NCBI RefSeq assembly: GCF_949987515.2
Contig: NC_082696.1
Location: 33,460,431-33,524,430 of the forward strand
Reading direction: 5' to 3'
Origin: Delphinus delphis
Taxonomy: Eukaryota > Chordata > Mammalia > Artiodactyla > Delphinidae
Length of the DNA stretch: 64,000 nt
Shown here: positions 37,030 through 48,190 of the stretch, piece by piece
Position numbering within the stretch: the stretch's first letter is position 1
Layout: every line of letters starts with the position of its first letter
The notes under the pieces: model-generated
What the model was told of the DNA's origin: nothing
The model's database searches: none
Seen by the model: only the letters and a program-made list of their open reading frames with translations
Made by a program: the position numbers and the translations under genes

Positions 37030-37255
37030 ATGCAGTTCAGAGTGACAGCTTTGCTATTGACCAGCGTCAAATTTTTGCCAAGCATTTTAATGACTCTAAA
37101 ATTGAGTTTCCTTATCAGTTAAGTGAAAATTAATAATGCTACCTGCCCTGCCTACTTCGCAGGGTTGGAGCGAGGATAGATTGAGATCATGTGGGTGAAA
37201 AGGCATTACAAACTGAAAAGCATAGTATAAGCAATCAGTTGTTATTAACAAACTG
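37030..37255 (+). repeat. MIR SINE
   Basis: GAGTTTCCTTATCAGTTAAG, TGCTACCTGCCCTGCCTACT, CGCAGGGTTGGAGCGAGGAT. Confidence 0.7.
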
Positions 37256-38109
37256 AGAATATTATCTAATTGCTTATAAATACATGCTGTGGGTACACTC
37301 ATGGTCTCTCAGTGGGTAAATAAAACCTTGGTTTTGCTGGGTGCATGTTTGTACATAATCCTTCAGTGGAACAAGAAAAGAACCTTTACTCAGCAATTAA
37401 TATCATCTGGGCCCTTTCATATCTATACCTATAACTAAATTTACATCTTTACAAAAATACATATTAAAATATACTATATTTCATTTAGTCCTCTGAAAAA
37501 TCTGATTGATAAGCCTCAGTTTCATATGAAAGAAACTGAGACACAGAGATGTTAAATGCTGCTTAAAGCAGTACTTCCCAAATTCTGTTCCCTGGAACCC
37601 TAATCCTGAGAAATACTTCTCTTTTAAAGAGTTCTATTGTCCAAAACTTTGAGAAACAATGTATTCTTTTCCTCTCTCCAACAGATTCACTTTGCACAAT
37701 ACCATACTGGTAACCATTGAAAAGTTCTGCAGTAAAGAAGCCAGCTGTAGTAAAGGAACCTGTTTAACTTTGCTCAATCTAGAGTTAAAGCTAATTTGAT
37801 CTGAAGACCCTATTTTCCAATTTTACTTGCTAAATTTTGATAGAACTGGGATTCTACAGAAAACATTTTGTCAAATGTAGATCTAAATTTTTGACTGGAG
37901 TTATTTCTTGGTAAATCTGCAATCAATCAGACTACAAACCTATCTTCTTTAAAAAGATATGCTATAACCACATACCAAAAACGGTAGGAAAATAGGGAAG
38001 GGCAGTTATAAAATGTTACTATTCTACATTTACTTCTAATTATATCAATATTATGGTTTATCGGGATTTTCTTTCAGCCTTTTTCTTTTCTTATTTGTAA
38101 TCATAGTAT

Positions 38110-38330
38110 ATGTTGACTTCATCTTCCAATTATTTAAATGTAGTAAAACATGCATAACATAAAAATTACGACTTTAACCATTTTTAAGTATATGGTTCCA
38201 TGGCATTATGTACTTTTACATTGTTGTGCAACCATCACCACCATCCATCTCCAGAACATTTTCATCTTCCCAAACTGAAGATGTATCTGTATTGTCTTCT
38301 GATCTTTTTTTTTTCCCAACATTTTATCAG
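38110..38330 (-). mobile_element. L1M 3' end fragment (antisense)
   Basis: TTGTTGTGCAACCATCACCA and ATCTCCAGAACATTTTCATC are hallmark complements of the L1M 3' end. Confidence 0.75.
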
Positions 38331-38924
38331 AAACATCTTCCCACTTTGCAGCTTACTCTTTTTTTAATACCTTCATTTCTAGTGGCTGTGAGATATTCAA
38401 TCCAGATAATGCTCATGAATCTGCCTATGGTTGGACTTTTGTATTATTTCCAGTTTTCCCTTTTGTAAGTGATAAATATCTTTGTGTCTATGACACTTCC
38501 CATATTTTAGATTATTTCCTTAGAATAGCTAGTAGATTAAAGAATACAAACATTTTAGTGATTTATTTGAACACATGTTGACAATTTTTTTTGTTATATC
38601 AAATTTACTCTTCTATTGTTTAATTGATACATTCATCCATTCTTTCAAATTAACGAAGACCTAGTAAATTCCTAATAATTGCCGAGTACTATGTGAAAGA
38701 CACATATATTCTCTACTCAAATGATTTCAATATACCATGGCCAGCATTAGGTATTGTGGCCAGCATTAGTGACAACTAAGGACAAAAGTACTGATTTACT
38801 TGTCCAAAAGTTTTGTTGCATTGCTTTGATTTTTAGTGAGAAGACATCCTTGCTAGTTTGCTGACTCCATTTGAGGATTTCCTTGTCCCTCTTTGTTTCC
38901 CCTCCCCCACTTCTTACTCATATA

Positions 38925-39125
38925 TGTGCTGTTGGACAAATTACTTAATCTCTAACTTTGTTTCCTCATTTGTCAAATGAGAGTAATAACTGTACTGATG
39001 TCATAGGATTGTTGTCTTAACTCAAGGAGACTTTGTATATCTTAATGTCTCAACGAGACATTATGTATTTTAAACCAGTGCCTAGCACATTGTAAGCGCT
39101 CTAAACATTACTTGTTATTGTTATT
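38925..39125 (+). repeat. MIR SINE
   Basis: GGACAAATTACTTAATCTCT, TTCCTCATTTGTCAAATGAG, CAGTGCCTAGCACATTGTAA. Confidence 0.8.
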
Positions 39126-40549
39126 ACTTCCTGAATGGAGAAAATGAGATGAATCTTCTGTCAGTTGACCCAAGGAATGGGCAAGCTAGAACTGTGTGGA
39201 CTTTGCCCTGGCACTGTATGTCAATTTTTAAACAAGCTTTCTGTGTGTTTAAACAAACAAACCTACCAAGTCATGAACTCTCTGTCAGGAATAGAACAGA
39301 TTAATTAGTTTATGGATGGGGGAGGAGGGGTGTTTGTTTTTCCTGAGACATATTATTGCTAAGTTTTACAAAGTTCTGCTAAGTCCTTTAAAAGGAAAAT
39401 ATATGTCCTTCAGTTTTTTGTTACCTAGGATTTAGGAATATTCTTCAATCAAAGAAATAGGAACAGTGATGTGCTAACAGTTATAGGTTAATGACTTAAA
39501 AAATAATCTACATTGCACCCTAAGGAAGAATGAACTTATTGCTGAATTGAATTGACAAGTGCTGAGCTAGTCAGTGTGCCAATGAGCCAGCTATAAGACT
39601 GCCAGTTACGTTTAATCAAGCATCTATTTTTATCAAATTTTTAAAGAACTATTTTCCTTGCTGATTGGTATATATATATATGTGTGTGTGTACATATATA
39701 ATGAGTTCTACCATCAACCTGGCCTTTAATAGCGTATACTTAATCTGAATAAAGGGATATGTGTCCTGGGAAATTGTGTGAATATTATATTAAATTGAAT
39801 GTCACATTGTCCGTGATTTACAAAAGCTAAAGGTGTCTGAGTAACTGACAGATGTCAATCAAGAGATTCCATTGTTCTAGGAATTGTATATATGACACCA
39901 AAATTCTGAATAAAAATTGTTTATTCTACTGTGACCACATCTATTTTATTCGCTATTTTACAAAAATGAATAAAGTATGCACTATACAGTCTTCACAGAA
40001 GCAAGTATTATAAATGTGGCATATGGTGAAACCACTTCAAGCTTCTGAAGAATCAGCAAACTGTAAAATACTTTACTGTCATAATACAGCATTATTTTCC
40101 AACGGATGAAATCATTTGTTGCTGTTTTCATTGTCCGTGTAAAGTTCTTTTGTTAAATACTTATGTCTTAAATATCTCTTAGATATTAAAATCAAAACAA
40201 AAAGACTGTCCTACTCCAGCATACCCTCGTGAAAGGCAAGGATAATAAGCCCTGATGCAGTTGTTAGGTTCTTCCGGAGGGAAGTAGAAAGAGGCCGGAA
40301 GGTTTCAGAACTACAAGCAAAGTCAGTGAAGCAGAGAGTAAATCCAAATATTCGGCAAATGACAAACCAAAAATGAGACATGCCAGCTGTTCACACTGGG
40401 AAGTTACTGAACATTTATTTTGGTTCAAGTTTTATTTTTATATGAAGAAGGAACAATAAGTTTTCTACGGGGGTGGGGTGTCTCATTCCTTATTACACGA
40501 ATAGGGAACAGAGAGTTTGCGATGCAGGTGGGTGTTCCCTCTGGGAGCT
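39126..40549. other. AT-rich flank upstream of the CpG island
   Basis: No repeat named except a short TA/TG tract near 39,668-39,700. Distal promoter elements may lie here but none can be supported. Confidence 0.5.
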
Positions 40550-40795
40550 TCTACACTCCCCCTTCTTCCTACCGGCCACCGATACGGTAGGACCTCCGCC
40601 TTGGGAACAGAACCCCGGGGCGCCTCTGCTTGGGCGGCGGGGTTTCTCCGCGTTCATCCTCTGGGGTCCGGCCACACTGCTTACCCAACTCTCGCTTTTC
40701 AAACTGCGATTCCTGAAACAGGGCAGACAACGGCGCAGGTCCCCTTTCGCGCCCGCTACCCCAGAGCGGCGGCGGGCGGCTGGGCCAGGGCGGCG

Positions 40796-40803
40796 AACAA
40801 AGG
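40796..40803 (-). promoter_or_regulatory. SOX-type motif (CCTTTGTT on the - strand)
   Basis: AACAAAGG on the + strand is an AT-rich island in nearly pure GC sequence, which makes it stand out. It matches the SOX/HMG-box consensus. Binding is not shown. Confidence 0.3.
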
Positions 40804-40857
40804 CGGCGCGGAGCGCGGGGCGCGCGGCCGGGGTTGGCGCGCGTCTCTCCGACAGGA

Positions 40858-40887
<30 letters not shown>
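40858..40887 (+). repeat. (GGC)10 trinucleotide repeat in PTPRK promoter or leader
   Basis: Ten uninterrupted GGC units follow GACAGGA and lead into GCCGCGCCC. The tract lies 340 bp upstream of the PTPRK start codon, in the promoter or 5' UTR depending on the transcription start. Such tracts are length-variable and prone to slippage. Confidence 0.95.
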
Positions 40888-40890
<3 letters not shown>

Positions 40891-40934
40891 GCGCCCGAGC
40901 CTGCATTCCTCAGAAGCGCCCGGAGCCCGCGGGG

Positions 40935-40942
40935 CGACGTCA
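40935..40942 (+). promoter_or_regulatory. CRE-like site (CGACGTCA)
   Basis: Seven of eight bases match the cAMP response element TGACGTCA. It lies inside the CpG island about 290 bp upstream of the start codon, a common place for functional CREs. Motif match only. Confidence 0.35.
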
Positions 40943-41011
40943 CCCCCGGCTCCTCCCCCATCCCTCCCAGAGCAAAGTAACTCTTGACTAACAGGAGAGC
41001 CTCTGCCGAGC

Positions 41012-41071
41012 ATGGAGAGCTGCTGCCGCGGCCGGCCGGCGACTCGGGCAACGCTGGCGCCCCAGAGGTAG
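41012..41071 (+). other. Upstream ORF in PTPRK leader (19 codons plus stop)
   Basis: ATG at 41,012 with A at -3 and G at +4, so a strong initiation context. It reads MESCCRGRPATRATLAPQR and stops at TAG, 157 nt before the PTPRK ATG. It is the only ATG I see between about 40,530 and 41,228. If transcription starts upstream of it, scanning ribosomes should meet it first and it could reduce PTPRK translation. That role is inferred. Confidence 0.6.
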
Positions 41072-41227
41072 TTTGGCGACCGCGGAGCAGGAAAAAGTGC
41101 GGGCGGGAGGCTGTCCACTCCCCGCCCTCACCCCGCTGGGCCCGGCCGACCCCTCAGCTGTGGATTTCGCTGCGATACCCCCCGGCAGCTCTTTGCAGAG
41201 CGGCTTGAAACTTCTCCCAAAGTCGAC

Positions 41228-41324
41228 ATGGATACAGCGGCGGCGGCGCTGCCTGCTTTTGTGGCGCTCTTGCTCCTCTCCCCTTGGCCTCTCCTGGGGT
41301 CGGCCCAAGGCCAGTTCTCCGCAG
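41228..41324 (+). CDS. PTPRK: PTPRK coding exon 1 (signal peptide; receptor-type tyrosine phosphatase kappa), partial gene
   Basis: The frame from the ATG encodes 32 residues plus one base, starting MDTAAAALPAF, then a leucine-rich core (LLLLSPWPLL) and GSAQGQFSA. This matches the N-terminus of mammalian PTPRK as I know it; human has one more Thr after MDT. Residues 8-23 form the hydrophobic core, and the likely signal-peptidase cut follows Ala26 (GSA/QG). The ATG context is strong (G at -3, G at +4). The exon ends CAG/GTGAGT, a consensus donor, leaving phase 1. Established knowledge: PTPRK is a type IIB receptor phosphatase with MAM, Ig and fibronectin III domains outside the cell and two phosphatase domains inside; it mediates homophilic cell adhesion and acts on junctional and growth-factor signalling proteins. 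None of those domains is in this window because intron 1 is very long. The CpG-island setting supports a broadly expressed promoter. No other ATG lies in frame upstream without a stop. Identity is firm; the 3' end of the gene is off the window. Confidence 0.95.
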
Positions 41325-41406
41325 GTGAGTGGCCGAGGAGGCGTCCGGAGCTCCGACGAATGCTCCCGACCCGGGGCTCTCCAGGGGTGGAGCCGGCTCC
41401 TCTCTA

Positions 41407-41427
41407 GGGCCGGGGGGCAAGGGGGGG
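41407..41427 (+). other. G-quadruplex-prone tract just inside PTPRK intron 1
   Basis: Runs of 3, 6 and 7 G on the coding strand with loops of CC and CAA satisfy the four-tract G3 consensus if the last run is split. A second G-rich group follows at 41,443-41,457. Placement about 80 nt downstream of the donor, on the non-template strand, favours G4 or R-loop formation (inference). Confidence 0.5.
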
Positions 41428-44174
41428 AAGCTTTCGCGACCCGGGGTGGGCAGAGGGAGAGACGTCCCCAGACTCCGTGCCGGCTGGGACGCGGGGCACG
41501 GGGCTGGGCGCCACGGGGGCAGGTAAGTTTCCTCGTCGCGACCCATTGTTCCCGGTGGAGGATCGCTCCGGGCGCAGGCGGGCAGGGCTGTGCGGCAGTG
41601 CGCGAGACAGTGCTTTTCTTGGGAAACTGGGAGCCTCGGCGTCCGGCGCCGGCTGCACCGCGCCGGGGAAGAGAGAAGGAAAAAGTAGTTACGACTCTGG
41701 GGACTGCTACTCTCTTGCTCGTAGTGCGGGCTTGTTGCTCTCCGCCGCTAGAGCGTTCCAAAAAAAAATTCCCGGGGAAGCCATTGTCAGAAAGGTGGAG
41801 ACTTGAAGGGAGTGACCTCGGCGCGGTTTGCCAGGTGCTTTTTGTCCTGGGAATAACCTCTCCTGACTATTGTCTAACTACTTCCCCGTCCCTCCCCCAG
41901 TCCTTATCGCCTCCTCCGGCGTGGGGCTGCTCCTGGGTTCGCCCTGTGGGTTAGGGCGCTGCGCGGAGTAGGTTCCGTGTGTGTGTTGGCGGAGCCTGTA
42001 AGATGTTTTGAAACATGATTCTAAGGATCCACGCCGAGCAGTCCTGGGCAGCGAGGTCTAGGCGCCGGGTCCGGGAAGCCCGACCCGTGGTGGGGGAGCC
42101 CGCTCCTCCGGCAGAGCCACCGCGAAGCCTCCCGGAGCCGGCCTGCGTGATGGGGTCTACAAACGACTGCCGCCCGCCCAGAGAACCCAAGAGGAGGCAT
42201 CCGGTGCGGTCTCGCCAGTTAGCCCTTTGGGTCCTAGTAAAACCGCTTAGAGAAGTCCGTGAAACCCCATTTCTCCCAGTGCCGTCCTCCGTTCCCTTCC
42301 AGTTCTGTGACCCTTCCTGGCGGTTGCTTCTTTCGTTCTCTCCTCTGGGGGCTCTGAAGTTTCACCAGGTGGACGCTGGGGAGCAGGCTCCCGGGCGATT
42401 GTTAACCTCCCGCCAGTCCAGACAACTTTTCTGGCCAGCCCACCCAGCTCTGCTTGGCTGGCGAGCGCATCTGCTTCCTTGGTTCGCGCGGTGCAGATGG
42501 AGACGCAGAGGTGGCCGAGGGCTGCTGGACAAGACGGGGGAAGCGACAGCCGCGCTCCTGGCTGAGGCCACAGGACGCGGAGAACGGACGAACTTTGCAC
42601 TGTCAGTTTCTCTCGTTGTTGTGGCTGCCTGGTTTCCTGGAAGTAAACTCAAATCGTTGTTTTCCGGAGTAATGTTTATTTCCCTTCCGTTCTCTTTCCC
42701 CCCTTTAGAACTCTGTAAAAGGAGGTAGATAACAAATTCAGATGGCAGCATGTGCTGTGCATTCAGGCAGGTTATGAAATGCAGCGTGTACAGGAAAAGT
42801 TATGTATACAGGTGATGTATACGGAGGACAACAGCTATGTGCAATGAAAGCCTAATTTTAATTCTTTCTGGAGTAAGCATTACTGAAAGCATGTCTGACA
42901 TATAATGCCCGTTGGTACTGGAAGCGTGCTTGATGTAAGACATTACATGCAGGCAAGTTGGAGTGGGTATTGATTTCTGCACAGTGTTTGTCAATGCACG
43001 GAGAGCCTACGCTTGAAAAGGCATGTAGTTTGTTAATTGAAAGTTGGAATTCTACCAGTTGTATGATTAAACTTATATGTATTCAAAATTTGCAACTATT
43101 AATGTCTCAACAACTGATGGATATATTTTCATCTGTAAAGAAACTTTTTTTCTCTTTTCAAATGTTATTTACCCTTTAATGAGCAAATAAATATTAAATT
43201 TCCTCCAGCGGAATGTACAGATGAGCTTTTCTGATCCCTGGAGTTCAGATATCTCTAATGAACAGTTATGTTCTTAGACATGCAGTTCCAAGTAATTTAA
43301 CTAAATAAACCTGGCTTTTCTTTTTTGACAAAGCAAAACATTCGACTTTATTTTATAGTTAAGTGAAAGAATGTGCAGTCCTAACAAATGCAATTGTGGC
43401 AGGACTGTATCTCAAAATTTTGCCATTCAGATTTTGTACATATGCCCAGAAATGAATGTCTTTTATTCCCACAGTTCAGATTGTGGATCTGCCTTTCTCC
43501 ATAAGCTAAACGTTTGTTTTGTAAAAATTTCCATTTTCTGCTTCGCATAAGTCATTTGTTATTCTTCTGTCATCAGATTTTATGGCAGTCAGATTTGTTG
43601 CAAAGACACGGGGTCAGAGATTGGAGGTGTATTCTTTCTTGTTTTTTTTTCTTACATTCTTTAAATGATGAACTTTTATTTCTTTTGAGAAATTTAAATA
43701 AAAATGCTTTAAAAGTGTAAAACAAATACATGTTCAGAACTTTAAAGTGTGTTTTAAAATCACACTTATTAGGCCATTTTCCACTTTTAGATATTATTGT
43801 GTGCTTCCTAACATGGTGAGCCTCGAAAGCAAAACTTGAAAGACTGCAGGTAGTTGGATCTTTGATATATCATGTACTCATCCAGTCTGCTTTGTTTAAA
43901 CCACAGTTTAGGAACATTTTCATCATTTTGAATTTTTTCTTAGCTTTTGGGGTTAAGGTGTAAAAATGCTACATGGTGAGCCTCTTGAAAACCTGAACTT
44001 CCAGATCTTCTTATAAATCTCAACTTATATTCTTTCAGTTTGATGGCTCACTTAACACCTAAAAAAATGTGTCATATCTGTGTTACATCTGGGGAAATTG
44101 AGGCATAGAAGCATAAGGATGTGCTGAAGTTTATTCACTGGCTTGTGTAGTTGCCATCTCTTGATATAATGTGA

Positions 44175-44345
44175 GAAAGTTTTTTGTATTAGGACTCAGA
44201 TGACTGACAAAATCAGTCATAGATGAGGTACCTGGAGACTCAGCTTTCTCATCTGTAAAATGGGGATAATAATACCTGTTCTGAACTTTCCTCATGCTTT
44301 TTATGAGGATGGTGTGAAATAGTTTAAATGAGCTGGAACTGTATA
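44175..44345 (+). repeat. MIR SINE in intron 1
   Basis: TTCTCATCTGTAAAATGGGG, ATAATAATACCTGTTCTGAA. Confidence 0.8.
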
Positions 44346-44462
44346 TTGTCAAACATTATGCAGCTATCTGGGGTGTAATCATCATATATTAAAGTAGCTA
44401 AGTGCCTTGACTTCAGTCTTTTCTTGCTCCCCTAGTCCTGGTATAAGCACAGACTGTTCAGG

Positions 44463-44512
44463 AGTGTGTGTGTTTGTGTGTATTTGTGTGTGTGTGTGTG
44501 TGTGTGTGTGTC
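44463..44512. repeat. (TG)n microsatellite with interruptions
   Basis: TG units with two TTTG/ATTTG interruptions, then about 12 pure units. Confidence 0.93.
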
Positions 44513-45910
44513 ACTCAGCCATTCATTCCTTTTAATTGTTGTTAAACATAAACATCCTAGATTGACCAGACCATAATTTTACCAGCACATTGAGAGAAAT
44601 TATCCTTTAATTTTTTTTTTTTTACTTACCTTCTGTAAATCCTTACTTGAGCTGAACCTGTGGAAGAGTCACTATTAACATTCATAGTATTCAAACTATA
44701 GAAGAAATTTATTTTTAGTCAATTTCTTTAGCTGTCTGTTTAACTATTGGCTGTTCACCCTTTTCATGTCAGTGGGAGAAAAACATGTGGCTTTTTAGAT
44801 GCAGTCTTATCAGTGACCTAGAGAGGGACTATTGTCTCTCTAGTATGATGTGAGCCTGGAAATGCAACTCCAGATCCTGCCTTGGATATAGTTCCTGGCA
44901 TGTCACACTGTAAGCGTTTACTTACTTGATCCCTTAGAACCTTGCAACTCATCTAAGCAGTGCCACTTTCCCAGTGTCTCACTCTTTGCTGTCTCTGTAT
45001 GTGAGTTAAATTTCTCTTATACTTATTATCTCTACTGGGAAGATACATCAGAGAGACAGCTTTTTAAAGGTTTGCCTGTTGGTTTTCTGGTTTTGATTGG
45101 CCAGAATCTCTCGATCCCTCAATTCATTAAAACTCCAAGTTCTAAACTATTAATAATATGTAACCAGACATTTCTGGGACTGGTTTTTCTTTCACCAGTC
45201 TCCATATAACTGACTCTGTTGATTTTCCTACATTGCAAGATGTCGTTTTGTGTCTGGCCAACCCAGACGGGAAGAGGCAGGTCTGGCTGCTATTTGGGCT
45301 TTGGCATGTGTGCTGCTGACAGCTCTTCTCTTTGTATTCATAAATGTGAATTTGAAAAATAAATCAACCCCTCTGCCATTCTGCCCCTCTCCCACACTCC
45401 TTCCCACTCCCCTCTAGCAACAACAAAGCCCCACGTGCAGATACACAAAATCACAGCCTTTTTGTTTTCACCAGGTATCTTTTGGTGCTGATCATGTTCT
45501 TAGAAACTGGAAATATGACTCAACCATTAATCAGAGCAAACGCCAGTCCTCCCACCTAATCTCATATTTTAGGCAGTGATGGTTTACTACACGTTTTTAT
45601 GGCCTTTATCAAACATTTAATTCATGTGATATGGTCCTATATAGAGAAACTAGGTTGTTGCCTACTAATGCTTTTGAAGTGCTGTGTTCTAGGTCTGCTC
45701 AAGATGGTGTTAAAGACAGTGTAAGTCATGCTGAATATGGATCTGCTTCTCTGAGGCATGGAAAATGCTGTCCTCCTCTGCCTTGTGCTCTTCCTATTTC
45801 CCCTACTTGCTCTTCACGCAGGGCAGGAAGAGGATTGTTGGAAGACTGAGAGCAGGAAACATCAAGGGAGTTTACAGATTGTTCTTAAAGACAAAACAAA
45901 GCACTGGGAT

Positions 45911-45913
<3 letters not shown>

Positions 45914-45985
<72 letters not shown>
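45914..45985. repeat. (GT)36 microsatellite
   Basis: About 72 bp of uninterrupted GT, the longest simple repeat in the window. It creates spurious Cys-Val ORFs. Confidence 0.97.
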
Positions 45986-45988
<3 letters not shown>

Positions 45989-46458
45989 ATCTTTAATTTT
46001 CTAAAGAGGGAAAAAAGCCCTATTTTTGATTTGTTTATTGGAATCAGCCTTTGCCTTTGCCCGAACACATTCATTTCTTATTCTGTGGATGTAAAAACTT
46101 CCCTCTGTGTATTCCTCTCAGACTTTACCCTTTGATCATATGTGTCTGGTTTGTGTTCCTTTATCAAATGGTGTTTCTTTTTGCCTAAAAACGTTATAAT
46201 TGCTTTTGAACATGACTTGTTTTTCTTTCATCAAAACTCATGCTGTTTGTCATAGTTCTGAATAATGGTATTTTGTCAATTCATGATATCTTAAATGGGT
46301 ATTTGATAACAAAGTAAGTACATCAATCAAGCTAATTTTTTATTTCAGTTGAAGGTAGAAATAGACTTGTAAATCCATGAAATAATCTTTTAATGTCACA
46401 GAGTATTTGTTTGTGCTTATATATCTCTCAATGGAAGAGAGACTTTGAGTTCCTTTTT

Positions 46459-46658
46459 TTTTTTTCGGTACGCCGGCCTCTCACTGTTGGCGGCCTCTCC
46501 CATTGCGGAGCACAGGCTCCGGACGCGCAGGCTCAGCAGCCATGGCTCATGGGCCCAGCCGCTCCGCGGCATGTGGGATCTTCCCGGACCGGGGCATGAA
46601 CCTGTGTCCCCTGCATCGGCAGGCAGACTCTCAACCACTGCGCCACCAGGGAAGCCCA
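46459..46658 (-). mobile_element. Short CHR-type SINE in intron 1
   Basis: TGAGTTCCTTTTT before (from 46,446) and after (46,659-46,671). First SINE downstream of the promoter. Confidence 0.93.
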
Positions 46659-48021
46659 TGAGTTCCTTTTTGTAAATGGGGTTAGAAAAAATTTGAGTGC
46701 CACATTGCCTATTATTTTGAGATAGTGACATACATCTGGGCTTTGGAAAACTTTAAAAGTTATGTTTTAATGTGTGATGTCAATGAGAAGTCTGGAGGTA
46801 GATGGTTTACAAACTTCAAATTCCGTCTTAGTGGAAATTGTGTTTTTATGAGAAATGCTCTTAAACATAGTTGCACATAAAAGGTTTTATTAATTCCATG
46901 AAAATTCTGTTGAGAAAGGTATGTTTATTTTCCTGCAGTATTCTTATGGGAATTCTTTTGATTTGTGGTTAGTATTTTAGTAATAAAAACTGAACTTACA
47001 TAATTAAAAAAGTTTTGTGTGGTTTTGCAGATTGTTGAGCTTCTGGGAAACATTGGGCTTGGGATGTAAGGATCACATCAATCCTGTTGTGGAACATTGC
47101 CATTTCCCCACTTAACTCTGGTTGAGTTTTTTGGCATTCTCCTCTGTGTGTTGGTAATCCATAAAAATTACAAGCGGCTTATTTTGTCACTTACAATTGT
47201 TTTAGGAGCAAATTAAGTGGTCCTCAATGAAATAATCCATGTTTCCACTTTATACGACTGTAGATAGAGCTCTGTTAATAAAAATGATGAACAGAGCCGT
47301 GCTGGCTGAATCCTTTTACAGGTGTCATTCTAGGAATTATTTTCAAAAGAAGAGCTCAGAAACAAATCCAAATAAAATAGTGTCTAGAGTTACTGTTTGC
47401 ATTTATTTTGTTGAGAAAATTGAAAGATGTAAATATGTGTATTCACACACACATATCTTAACAATGATAGAACATCATTGTCCAAAGGTTCGAGTGGGAA
47501 GGAAACCAAGAATATCTACAGATGGGATCAAACTCCTATACTTATATTCTAGATAGAGTATTGAAAGTAGAGAATTATTTTGTCAACTTCATAGATGAAG
47601 AAACTGAAATGGAAAATTATGAACTATATAGTATATAATATACTGCACTGTACTGTACTTTAAAGGAGAAAATAAGAAACCTAATTCCAATAGATTGGTA
47701 TCTATTTATATAAACTCTTCCAAATGCAGCCTGTGCCTTAACCAGCTGCTTGTAGGCTGATTCTCCAAACCCAGTCCAGGGCAGCAGCTGATCAGCTACA
47801 GAAATTCCCCTAGTCCTTGTTGGACGGTAGGGTGCTAGCAGCTGCTTAAGTGGCAGACTGGCCTCAGCTCCTTGATGTGATTCGACTTAGGTCGTCCAGC
47901 AAATTCAAGAGTAGAGAGAGGAAGACTTTCTAATGCCCTCACTGCCCATTTAAAGGCTGATGGCTGATTGCTTCTTGGTCATTGGATTCATCAATGGTAA
48001 GATGCCCTAGAATTTTGCTTA

Positions 48022-48190
48022 CTTGAATTATGGTCCATGGACCAGCAGCATCAGCATCACCTGGGAACTTGTGATGATCTTGTGACCACATATCAGAGCC
48101 CACCCCAGACCTACTGACTCAGAATCTGCCTTTTAATAAAATCCCCAGGTGATTTGCTTGAACATTTAATTTTTGAGAAACACTGCTCTA
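48022..48190 (+). mobile_element. MER5-type DNA transposon remnant
   Basis: AGCATCAGCATCACCTGGGA, GAGCCCACCCCAGACCTACT, TTTTTGAGAAACACTGCTCT. Confidence 0.8.

Larger units (their letters stand above)
40550..42650 (+). promoter_or_regulatory. PTPRK: CpG island with PTPRK promoter, 5' leader and start of intron 1
   Basis: GC content and CpG frequency rise sharply near 40,550, peak at 40,780-41,750 and fall back to AT-rich sequence by about 42,660. No TATA box in a convincing position was seen, which fits a dispersed CpG-island promoter. GGGCGG occurs at 41,101-41,106. The transcription start cannot be fixed from sequence alone; it must lie upstream of the 41,228 start codon, probably between 40,750 and 41,000. 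Long ORFs on both strands here result from scarce stop codons in GC-rich DNA. The island is free of interspersed repeats. Confidence 0.9.

Noticed and set aside
40473..41118. Other CpG-island ORFs on both strands with poly-Arg, poly-Ala or poly-Pro runs
   Set aside because: They are translations of the GGC repeat in different frames.
40988..41761. 257-residue antisense ORF over the CpG island, and the overlapping 293-residue + ORF at 41,073-41,954
   Set aside because: Long frames are expected where stop codons are rare. The + ORF starts with TTG, reads through the splice donor, and both are low-complexity Arg/Pro/Ala. The real coding frame here is PTPRK exon 1.
45758..46135. 125-residue ORF with a signal-like start and long Cys-Val repeat
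   Set aside because: Most of it is the (GT)36 microsatellite; no support for a gene.
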